Positions 18,832 through 26,825 of a stretch of DNA of 39,230 bases are shown piece by piece (positions within the stretch are counted from its first letter, which is position 1; each line of letters begins with the position of its first letter). Under the pieces are notes generated by a model. That model did not search any database, was not told where the DNA came from, and saw only the letters and a program-made list of their open reading frames with translations. The stretch is from Symbiodinium natans. Taxonomy: Eukaryota; Sar; Dinophyceae; Suessiales; Symbiodiniaceae. Location of the stretch: assembly GCA_905221605.1 (NCBI GenBank), contig CAJNDS010000240.1, forward strand, positions 17,501-56,730. The letters run 5' to 3'. A program made the translations under genes and the position numbers.

Positions 18832-19029
18832 GCTGAAGATGAACTGGATCGAGCAAAGAGGCTTCTCAGAAAGGCGGGAGTTTCTCCCGCAGTATCCCCG
18901 AGCCCCCTCATTCTGAGAAGCCCTCAGGCCGACCAAGAGGCTATCCATTTGGCGCTCCGTTCGGGCCTTGGTCAAACCAGGTTTCGCACCCCCCAAACTG
19001 ACACTGAATCTCCTCAAAATGCCATCTAG
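18832..19029 (+). CDS. Terminal exon of the coiled-coil gene
   Basis: 65 codons and a TAG, starting after CGCAAG|GCT in phase 0. It begins as coil (AEDELDRAKRLLRKAG) and turns into a Ser/Pro-rich tail (VSPAVSPSPLILRSP) ending in QTDTESPQNAI. The tail has several Ser-Pro and Thr-Pro sites, which could be phosphorylated (inference). Codon use is GC-rich. An antisense frame of 96 codons covers the same bases but shows no domain. Confidence 0.65.
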   Translation, partial: AEDELDRAKRLLRKAGVSPAVSPSPLILRSPQADQEAIHLALRSGLGQTRFRTPQTDTESPQNAI

Positions 19030-19049
19030 ACAACTGCGTTCCATGTACT

Positions 19050-19093
19050 GCTACTACTGCTCCTCCTGCTGCTGCGGCTGCTGCTGCTGCTGG
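19050..19093. repeat. CTG/CTA trinucleotide microsatellite
   Basis: (CTN)n tract, mostly CTGCTG, just downstream of the stop of the coiled-coil gene. Confidence 0.9.
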
Positions 19094-19279
19094 GTTTCGA
19101 AGATTTCGAAATTTCAGTTGTGACGACACCAAGAATCAGAGCGCAAGGAATGCATGATAATTGTTCCTGTTCGGGAAAGGGCAGAGGCAGCTTACAAAGT
19201 ATCCAGGTTAGCTATGGGATACGCCTGGGGAGCGTGGGGGGAAAAGGGGAAACCCTCTGTCTTTTGGCGCTCCCCTCCC

Positions 19280-19299
19280 ACCCCCCCCCCCCCCCCCCC
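19280..19299. repeat. C homopolymer run
   Basis: A near-continuous run of C that creates Pro- or Gly-rich frames; not coding. Confidence 0.85.
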
Positions 19300-19960
19300 G
19301 AAATCCGTGCAAAGAGTCAAGAGTCAGAACGTTTAGTTTGTTTGTGTTTTCTTGGCTTTTGCAGGTTTTTTGTTTTTGTTTGTGATTCTCTTTGGGATTC
19401 TGGAGCATTATTGTTGGCTGTAATTCGGTTCTCGAACATTCGTAGAAGCCTTGCTTGTGCACACCACGGCGTGCCACGCAGGGCGAAGATTTCAAAGATG
19501 TGTGGAAGCCTTGCTTGTGCACGCCACGGTGTGCCACACAGGGCGAAGATTGACAACAAAAGCATGTACCCAGATAAAGCTGGAAATCCGTGCAAAGAGT
19601 CAGGAGTCAGAACGTTTAGTTTGTTTGTGTTTTCTTGGCTTTTGCAGGTTTTTTTGTTTTTGTTTGTGATTCTCTTTGTTTGTGCTTCTCTTGGGATTCT
19701 GGAGCATTAGTAGTTCGGAAGCCCTGCTTGTGCACACCACGGCGTGCCACGTAGGGCGACGATTGCAAGCAAAAGCATGTAGCCAGGTAAAGTTGGAAAT
19801 CCGTGCAAAGAGTCAAGAGTCAGAACATTTAGTTTGTTCGTATTCTTTTGGTTTTTGGATTCTCTTTGGGATTCTCAAGCAAAATTTGTTGGCTGTAACT
19901 CGGTTTTTCGAACTTTCATAGAAGTCCTGCTTGTGCACACAACTGCGTGCCACACCTCCA
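19300..19960. repeat. Three-copy direct repeat of about 160-200 bp
   Basis: Copies start near 19301, 19585 and 19796. Each has GAAATCCGTGCAAAGAGTCA, a TTTGTTTGTGTTTTCTTGG-like stretch, TTCTCTTTGGGATTCT and CTTGCTTGTGCACACCACGG or a close variant. The first copy holds an extra internal duplication (about 19452-19491 and 19511-19551). Frames here are repeat-derived and not called. Confidence 0.85.
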
Positions 19961-20132
19961 GATTTTTCAACCCACACACACAACCAGCCAAGAACATCGT
20001 TTAGTCTAGGGGGAGATACCAGGAGCCCTGCAAGAAAGTGTTGTAGCCACCCTAGCAAGACCATGTTGGGAATATAAATACAGCGACAATGTGGATAGCA
20101 TGTTCTGGGGCTGACCTGAAGCATGAGGAGTA

Positions 20133-20378
20133 ATGGTGGTTTTGCCAGGCCAGAGCCGACGTCACCGAGAAGCAGAGGAGCGGGCCGTGTGGACGTACAT
20201 CCAAGCCATGGGCAACCAGCGGATGTTCCAGATGCCTGTGGAGTGGGTACAAGGGCAGCAGTACTATTGCAGCGAGAGGACAGGTCAAAGCGCGTCGTCC
20301 CTCCCACCAGGAACCAACTTCAGGCATGGAGCCTGTGGCGGCTGCGGTGGCATGCCTTACGGACAGCAGGTTCTTTGA
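20133..20378 (+). CDS. Unidentified short ORF with Cys/Gly-rich end
   Basis: 81 codons from ATG to TGA. EAEERAVWTYIQAMGNQ and FQMPVEWVQGQQYYCSERTG look coding and use GC-rich codons, ending in ACGGCGGMPYGQQ. The next 300 bp stay open in other + frames (20388-20675, and 20123-20656 overlapping), so this may be a frameshifted copy of a longer gene. No family recognised. Confidence 0.35.
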   Translation: MVVLPGQSRRHREAEERAVWTYIQAMGNQRMFQMPVEWVQGQQYYCSERTGQSASSLPPGTNFRHGACGGCGGMPYGQQVL

Positions 20379-20670
20379 TGTACTTGAATGGGGAGAAGAT
20401 CGTGGACAACGACGGCTGCCATGGTGAACTCGAAGGCTCAGCCACCACAAGTCTCTTTCGGTTGGTGCGCACCATGTGGTGGTGGACATGTGCGAGATGT
20501 GCGGCGGCCAAAACTTCAAGTTTCATTCCCAAGGGCCGGACACCGGCGTTGCCAAGGTCAAAGTTACCTCCTCGGCCGCGAGAAATGTGCACATGTCCAC
20601 ATGAGCAAGGGTCAAAACTATGTTACTTGCGGTTTTGCCTTGGGAGGACATGCTGAAGGGTCAAAAACCC

Positions 20671-20700
20671 TGTAAAGCGACGGGGAACACCGAAAAGCGA
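20671..20700. repeat. 30-bp direct repeat, copy 1
   Basis: TGTAAAGCGACGGGGAACAC followed by CGAAAAGCGA. It recurs with one mismatch at 21245-21274, on the other side of the 61-bp tandem array. Confidence 0.85.
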
Positions 20701-20891
20701 GCCCCTTATGGCATCCATAGCAGAAACATCAGTCCATCACCATCATTCAAGAAGTCGGGTGCTCTTGGGGTTGTAAAAAAACCCCGGTCAGTCGAATTAT
20801 GTGAGGACTTGCCCGTAGCGGTTGGGCAAGTGCGTCTACCCTGTAAAACGATAAGTAAGAAAAAAGCGACAACGCCAAATCAAGGTAAACT

Positions 20892-21178
20892 CAGCCGGCT
20901 CACGGAAACATCGATTCTAGTACTAGGCTTGCACTACAAATCAATGAAAAACCAGCCGGCTCACGGAAACATCGATTCCAGTACTAGGCTTGTACTACAA
21001 ATCAACGAAAACCCAGCCGGCTCACGGAAACATCGATTCCAGCACTAAGCTTGTACTACAAATCAACGAAAACCCAGCGGGCTCACGGAAACATCGATTC
21101 CAGCACTAAGCTTGTACTACAAATCAACGAAAACCCAGCGGGCTCACGGAACATCGATTCCAGTACTAAGCTTGTACC
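20892..21178. repeat. 61-bp tandem repeat, nearly five copies
   Basis: Starts at 20892, 20953, 21014, 21075 and 21136, each beginning CAGC(C/G)GGCTCACGGAA and containing ACATCGATTC. The spacing is exactly 61 bp. Because 61 is not a multiple of 3, each reading frame cycles through the unit. Confidence 0.95.
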
Positions 21179-21244
21179 CTCAGCCCTAAACCCTGTAAAG
21201 CGACAGGTTCAATTGGGGTCCATAACCAAAACCATCAAAACCCT

Positions 21245-21274
21245 TGTAAAGCGATGGGGAACACCGAAAAGCGA
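21245..21274. repeat. 30-bp direct repeat, copy 2
   Basis: Partner of 20671-20700; the pair brackets the tandem array. Confidence 0.85.
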
Positions 21275-21380
21275 CGCCCCTTGTTGCGCGACCTAGGCCT
21301 GTTATACATGTTATACAGAGTTTTGACGCTCGCTCACATGTCCATGACACTTCAACTTGACATTGCCAAATTGAATCACC

Positions 21381-21402
21381 TGCTCCGCCATTTTGGCTGA
21401 AG
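21381..21402 (+). other. Possible relict dinoflagellate spliced leader
   Basis: GCCATTTTGGCTGAAG (21387-21402) matches the last 16 nt of the conserved spliced leader except for one base, preceded by TCC. Relict leaders in genomic DNA are known to mark reinserted mRNA copies. With only 16 nt this could be chance, and no clear ORF follows. Confidence 0.35.
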
Positions 21403-22289
21403 TTGGCTACTCCAAAGTATGGAGGACATCCATTTGACTCCCACACTCTCTCCTGTGAGTGCCCGAGTGTGAACCAGATCGAAATGAACCTGAGAGATTG
21501 GTTATTTGGTGGCAACTAAGGCCGTGACCTTGTCACTGTTTGGAGGCCTTCACAGAAGGGATTGTAGCAGTTAAAAGCTTATCTCTGCAACGCAGTTTGG
21601 GCGTCGGTCTGCGGAACGGGCTTTGACTGCGCGACATGATTATCCAACGGAAGTGCGCATCCTTGGATGGCATGGCTGGCATGAATAGGTTTGGATGTCA
21701 GCTGTTTACTCAACTCTGATGTTGACACGTGGCAGGCTGCCAACAGGAGCGTCAGGATCGTGTGGAGGCTTTGACGGACATCGTGCATAGGATTGCATAG
21801 GACTCCTGACCATGACAAGCCGCAATTGAATAGCTACCCGGTTGTTTGGAGGTTCGCAAGTCCGGATGGCAAGCAGTTCACCCTTGATTTTGATCATGTT
21901 GGGGTGCGGGCCTTGGGTTGGAGCTCACAGCAGAATTGTCAGAATTGTGCTGAAATTCGGAGCAAGAGTCTGCCTTCCCAGAGCGCTCACCAGCATCCCT
22001 GCTTGAGCTTGGCGGCTGTTCAATGTTCTTGTAGCACAGATGTTTGGAGTCTACGAATGTCTTTGCAAAGTGCCCAGACGTCGTCAAGGCTCAGATCTGT
22101 CAGGTAGCGAAATGCGTGTTTCACCTGTGCTTCCAAGCAGCCGTTCCTTGAAGGAGTTAATCTCGCAGGTGGGCGTGCCATGTCGCGAGGAAAGCCAAGA
22201 GGGCTGACAGCATCGTACCCTAGAGTTGTGCAAAATTAATTCCGGATTTGTGTACGCTTCGTGCGACGCAATGACATTCTGATTTTCTC
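21403..22289. other. No gene recognised
   Basis: Mixed unique sequence. Short frames on both strands show no domain. If 21387-21402 is a relict leader, a retroposed cDNA would start here, but I cannot identify it. Confidence 0.4.
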
Positions 22290-22475
22290 GTGAATGTACC
22301 AAGTAACACCCGCAGCGAGGAGCCAACACTTCTGTCAGGAAGGGAGGAGGAGGAGGACTGCAAAGCGCAATGCGCTGTGCCACATGCACCTGAGGAAGAA
22401 GAGTATTGCACGCCGCCTGACCCCTCACCACGTCCCACCATCGATGACAACTCTCCAGTGGGCGAAGAGAAAGCA
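22290..22475 (+). CDS. Candidate first exon, acidic and Pro-rich
   Basis: The frame starts MNVPSNTRSEEPTLLSG, then EEEEDCKAQCAV, PEEEEYCTPPDPSPRP and GEEKAPR. It is low-complexity but coding-like. A phase-0 GC donor (CCCAGG|GCACCC) near 22475 would join it to the exon at 22638. Without splicing the frame runs to 22613. Confidence 0.4.
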
Positions 22476-22637
22476 CCCAGGGCACCCAGACACGGGTCCA
22501 TGAAGCTTGGTCAGGACCAGTTCATGTCAACAGCTGACGTCACCCTTTTTGTTGGCCCTATTCGAGTAGCCTACTGGTTACGTTCTTGCTCATTGCAGCA
22601 TGATTCTTTCTGAGACCTCGCTTGCCTCGCCTGGCAG

Positions 22638-23192
22638 GAGGAGTCACCACGGAAAAGCATGAGCACTGTGGGCATTGATGCTCTTCCCGTCAAGACACAG
22701 GATTCGGAGCAGCAGTCCGATGGCCCGGATACTACTCGCTGTCGAAGCAAACGCAAAAGACCTCCACCTGTGCATAAGAGCATGGGCATGGACCTCTTTG
22801 AAAAAGATGCGAAGACTATGCTAAAGGCTTTTCTGGACCGATATCTTGGGCGGCGGCCAGTCACAGGTGATTATTGGTATGATAGTACTTGCACTGACGG
22901 GCAGTTCACGACAGTGTTGCATTGCCCATGCTTCACTGAGAAGCTCTACTACGGAACCCCCTGCAGCACCAAGCTTTCAGCTGAACTATCGGCAGCAGAT
23001 GCCTGGCGTGAGGATAATGAAACACAAGAGGCGGCTGCGAGGTTGCCAGCCACGATGTCCAGCATCAAGTACTGGACGAAGGCCATGCGTGTGGACCGAC
23101 AGGGCCGGTCCATCGCTGAACACAGCCGGCAGCAGTACATGGATATGAAAGAACGCGGATGCCGCACTGCACTCTGGGACGGAAGAGAGTGA
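22638..23192 (+). CDS. Protein with a dsRNA-binding-like domain
   Basis: The frame opens after CTGGCAG|GAG and has its first ATG at 22659 (177 codons from there, ending TGA). A basic KRKR patch lies at 31-34. Residues about 54-118 have the layout of a double-stranded-RNA-binding fold: a helix (LKAFLDRYLGRRPV), strands (DYWYDS, QFTTVLHCPCF, KLYYGTPC) and a second helix (STKLSAELSAADAW). The usual KKxAK basic patch of that fold is weak (only STKLSAE), so RNA binding is uncertain. The C-terminal part is charged. Codon use is GC-rich. It probably joins the acidic exon upstream. Confidence 0.5.
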   Translation, partial: EESPRKSMSTVGIDALPVKTQDSEQQSDGPDTTRCRSKRKRPPPVHKSMGMDLFEKDAKTMLKAFLDRYLGRRPVTGDYWYDSTCTDGQFTTVLHCPCFTEKLYYGTPCSTKLSAELSAADAWREDNETQEAAARLPATMSSIKYWTKAMRVDRQGRSIAEHSRQQYMDMKERGCRTALWDGRE

Positions 23193-24420
23193 CGGGAAAA
23201 AGGTGCGTCAGATCAGGTCTGAGAGGTAGTTGGACCACTGCGCATACGCGGCCGTGGGTTAATCCACATTTTTAGGTTTGGCTCTGGTTTCAAGGTGGGT
23301 GGGGGGAGTGGGGGGGATAAGAACGTCAGTCATATTGCGTCCATGCCCAAAACACTGGAATTTACGGTGTTCTCATCACTTTGTCCAACATACCGCGCAC
23401 GGATGTGGAACAAGACACGTTGTCGCAAGCGTCCATGCCTTTGGCGACCATGCCCAAAACACTGGTATCTACAGCGTTTTGCGATTCTGAGTTTTTTCGA
23501 CCTGCTGAAAGAAAGTGACACCTATGCTTTGAAGCGGCTGCTGCACCCGCGACTCAGGAACCGCACAAGAGATTTTGGCCCTATTTTTACTTCCTTCTTT
23601 TGAACCAGAACGACGAATACATGGCAAACAACAATGCAACGTGCACTTGCCCTCAATCCGCACGTGTGTCTGAAACACCACGGCCGCGTACGCGCCGTGG
23701 ACCATGTAGTTGGCACATACGATGGCTCACTGGCACGACTTTTCTGGAACGGCGTGGAGGCTGCTTGTCTTGTTGTAGGCCTGTTGGCACAAGGCGCTTG
23801 GCAAGCTGCAACACCTTGGTTCTTTAAGGTCGACAATCGTTCTGTCTCCTACCTGGATGGCTTGCGCCTCAAACAGCTGTGGCCTTGTAGTTGCCGTTCG
23901 ACCCACAATGAGGGTTCAACGTTTCCATTGGCTCGCTTGCTAATTGCAGCAGATGGGAACATGACAAGTACGGATTCTCGAACTTTACCAGCCCTTGTTC
24001 GAGTTGCTCGAGGCCTCCTCTCGGGCCAGCATTGGTGGCGTGCACTCCCAAGCATTTGACTTGTGTTGAGTGTGACTGCTGTGTGGCCTTGCAAAGGGAT
24101 GTGCAGGAGCAGTCTTGTGGTACTTGAGGTGACGTATTCCAGCACGCTGACGCTGGTGGTGAGGACGCAGACGGCAGCTTTCTCACGGAAAGCAACCTGG
24201 CTTCGAACGTGCGTCTCTGCTGGTATCCGCTCGAGTGTTTGGACATGTTTGGACATGTTTGGGCTACATTGGGTTACCGTATTCGCTGGTACCGGAAGGA
24301 TGCGATTCGCTCAAAGGGTTTGCGGTTTCTTTAAATTGAAGGAATCGAATCGATGCGATTCGTTTGGGTGGCCGTGTTCATTCATGCGGTTCGTTTCGAT
24401 TCGTGTTCCGTTTCCTACTA
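23193..24420. other. No gene recognised
   Basis: A short phrase, CCATGCCCAAAACACTGG, recurs at about 23341 and 23449. A 141-codon + frame (23634-24059) and overlapping minus frames have no domain. CGAATCGATGCGATTCG-like words lie near 24346-24363. Confidence 0.4.
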
Positions 24421-25769
24421 AGTAGGTGGTACAGCGAAGGGGAAGGACTTTCTGAACTAATCCTGGCCCTGAACCTCCAACCTAAAATCCTGAAGCGCCA
24501 AGCCCCATCCCGCAAACCCCAAACCCCGGGCGTTGACCCTGGAGAGCGGCGCTCCCGTCTGAGGATCCTGAAAGCAGGCCCCCCCGCACCGAAAACGTAC
24601 CCAATTCATTTTACCTTAGGCGAGGAAGACATCAATCGGTGCGCGGGGCCTGTTTTCGGTGCCCCGAAAACATACCCGTCTTTATGCCTTCCTGGCCTCA
24701 AGGAGCCTGAAACGGATACGCTTTTGGTGCACGGGGCCTTGTTTGGTGGGGTGTAGCCACATTCAGAAAACAGTGGCCACATTCAGCTAACAAAAGTCAA
24801 CAAACACGAGGGCTACAGTCAGCAAACGCCACAGCCGCATTCAGCAAAAATCGAGGACACACTCAGCAAACAGAAAGGCCACATTCAGCACACAATTTGC
24901 GAGCTCTATTTGCACCTGAAAAAAACAATCGAGGGGGGGTGGGGGGAGGGGCGGGGCTGCGTGCTTTTCATGTCTGCCAAGAGAATTACACATGTCGGGC
25001 AGGAAAGAACGGTTTGGAGGTATGTTTTTGTACCCGAAAAACAAGCGGGGGGGTTGGGAGGGGGGGTGGCTTTTCGTTTCACGAATGTGGCTCTTTCTAA
25101 TGCAGAATTTTAAAATTTCGGGGAGGGTCCGGAAATGTTGTCCAGCCGCCGGGCTACATTTCACCCGAGCTTTCCGCGGCGCTTGCTGACTGTGGTTCTC
25201 TTTCTGCGGTACGTGGCTCTTTCGAAAGTTGACGAACTTTCTATTGTGGTGGGGGGTGTGGTGTCCTCAGATGTCGTCCAAATGTAGTGGAGCCGCTAAA
25301 CGACATTTCAGGGCCCGAAGCTGCCGAGGGTTTTCCGTGGCGTTTGCTGACTGTGGCCTTCCGTTTCGCGAATGTGGCCCTTTGTAATGCTGAATTTCGT
25401 AGTTTCGGGGATGCCAGCCGCTGGGCTACATTTCAGGTAATTCGTGGAGGCCCCCATTTGAAGACACCATGCTGGCATGTAGGGCTCTCCAGAGGAAGGC
25501 TTTTTTGAGAAGGCAGGGTGATAATTACTGGGTGACGCGTGCTGTCGACAGGATGACGTGCTTTTGATATCTCCAAGAGAAAAATCAACCATGTTCGGGC
25601 AAAGCGGGCCCCACATGACAGTAGCCATGTCAGCTGGAAGATTGTATTTTCGCAGCTGCGATTGCCCAAACCTTAAACTGCATACCCTGAGGTCTAAAGC
25701 CAATACTCGAAACTCGCAACCCCAAAGCCTTACTGTACTGCCGGAAGCCCTAAACCCTGAATGCCTTAA
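24421..25769. repeat. Degenerate repeat region (ACATTCAGCAAACA and related blocks)
   Basis: 24755-24900 has many diverged copies of CCACATTCAGCAAACA-like words. Two blocks of about 80 bp (about 25073-25160 and 25361-25436) share ACGAATGTGGC, TAATGC, GAATTT, TTTCGGGGA and GGGCTACATTTCA. G-rich runs occur near 24930-24955 and 25045-25070. No gene recognised. Confidence 0.6.
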
Positions 25770-25874
25770 CCCCAAACCCCAAACCCCAAACCCCAAACCC
25801 CAAACCCCAAACCCCAAACCCCAAACCCCAAACCCCAAACCCCAAACCCCAAACCCCAAACCCTAAACCCTAAA
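25770..25874. repeat. CCCCAAA x13 followed by CCCTAAA x2
   Basis: 91 bp of the variant heptamer CCCCAAA, then two standard CCCTAAA units. The long WGLGFGV minus-strand frame over it is an artefact. Confidence 0.97.
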
Positions 25875-26011
25875 CCCTCAACTGCCCTAGTTGGATCTGG
25901 TGCGCTGCGTTGAGGCTCAGCTCCGGAGGTAGCGGCGTGGCGAAGAGAGAACGCATCTGGTGCCCGGGCTTGGGCCCGAGAGGAGCTCGCTCCCTGAGCT
26001 TGAAAAGTTCC

Positions 26012-26063
26012 GGTTTAGGGTTTAGGGTTTAGGGTTTGGGGTTTAGGGTTTAGGGTTTAGGGC
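26012..26063. repeat. TTTAGGG array in opposite orientation
   Basis: About seven TTTAGGG-type units, one being TTTGGGG. It is oriented opposite to 25770-25874, with about 140 bp of unique sequence between them. Confidence 0.9.
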
Positions 26064-26253
26064 AAGTTTAGGGGTTAGGGGTGAGTGTTTAGGGCCACAA
26101 ACACAGCCCCCGCAGAGGTTCTAATCACGTACTTCTGAGCGCAGCCGTAGAAATGCCAATGTCGCGTGAAGCGTGAACTGTACTGCTCAGGTATCCAGGT
26201 GTCGGCGAAAGAAAGGCAACCCCTACCCCCACATAGATGCAAACTTGCACTAG

Positions 26254-26496
26254 GCACTGCGCGGCTATGCACCTGAATACCGCCAATCGGCGGTTGCTCC
26301 ATTTCGAGCTGTTCCTGCAGACCCTACCAACTTGGCTGTGCTAGCCAACCACGGATGTGCCTGCGAAAAGCTTGTCAAGAAGATCAGGAAAATGGGTGGG
26401 CTCGATGAACACCTGCGCATAAGCAGCTCATGGAACGCAACAAACGAGCAAAGAAAAATCAACAGACATTACGTCCGTACAACAATGAGCATGTGA
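26254..26496 (+). CDS. Unidentified exon with strong coding character
   Basis: No ATG at its start, but the frame is open after CACTAG|GCA to a TGA at 26494-26496. It reads ALRGYAPEYRQSAVAPFRAV, PADPTNLAVLANHGCACEKL, VKKIRKMGGLDEHLRIS, then a polar tail. GC-rich third positions and an AG|G acceptor suggest a real internal or last exon. KKIRKMGGLDEHL recalls a stretch of L28-type ribosomal proteins, but too weakly to name it. A donor inside the polar tail is possible. Confidence 0.5.
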   Translation, partial: ALRGYAPEYRQSAVAPFRAVPADPTNLAVLANHGCACEKLVKKIRKMGGLDEHLRISSSWNATNEQRKINRHYVRTTMSM

Positions 26497-26734
26497 AGGA
26501 GAACCCGTACCAAGTTCTTCAGTACAAACGATTGCAAACGAAGCAAGACATGTAAGGCATGTGTCGCTGCATCTTGCCGGCCTCATTCGGCTCTTGGCCA
26601 GCCATAGGCTCCACTCCAAAAGAAGGCCCTTTGTGTTGACCTGCCTCGTTTTTGCTTGGCCCCATCTCTCTCTTAATTGACCCTCGGGCCCTGGCAGGTT
26701 TGGGCCCCTGCTTTTCAGAATCTTTTTCAATCCA

Positions 26735-26825
26735 TGTAGTTAGTGTGAGCCTGCAAGTCTGTAAGTCTGTAAGTCTGTGTGAATGTGTGAACGTGTGAGC
26801 GTGTGAGTCTGAGTGCGTGTGTTCT
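26735..26825. repeat. GTGTGAGTCT-like simple repeat
   Basis: Degenerate repeats of TGTAAGTC, GTGTGAAT and GTGTGAGTCT. Confidence 0.75.

Larger units (their letters stand above)
8931..19029 (+). other. Proposed coiled-coil gene made of many very small exons
   Basis: About 26 short + strand segments encode Gln/Glu/Lys/Leu-rich heptad sequence between repeat-filled spacers. The clearest share one design: they begin after AG (usually AG|G), end before GC (often AAG|GC), and start and end in phase 0. Four near-identical 42-nt exons encode variants of VARLEQQLQEEKDK. The last exon carries the stop. GC donors and AG|G acceptors are known in dinoflagellates. The product would be a long coiled-coil protein with a Ser/Pro-rich tail. 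No head domain was found, so motor, scaffold or cytoskeletal roles cannot be told apart. The 5' end is not defined; exons upstream of 13.6 kb and between 15.4 and 16.2 kb are less certain than those from 14.46 to 15.2 and from 16.78 to 19.03 kb. Confidence 0.7.

Noticed and set aside
20123-20656. 177-codon + frame overlapping the 81-codon candidate
   Set aside because: The composition (Arg/Trp/Cys patches) fits a shadow frame better than a protein, although part of it could follow a frameshift.
20892-21178. 61-bp repeats as a CRISPR array
   Set aside because: The repeats are head-to-tail without unique spacers, and the context is eukaryotic.
23634-24059. 141-codon + ORF
   Set aside because: Several overlapping frames on both strands are equally long; no domain or clear codon signal.
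25308-25859. 183-codon minus-strand frame with WGLGFGV repeats
   Set aside because: Direct translation of the CCCCAAA array, an artefact common in telomere-repeat DNA.
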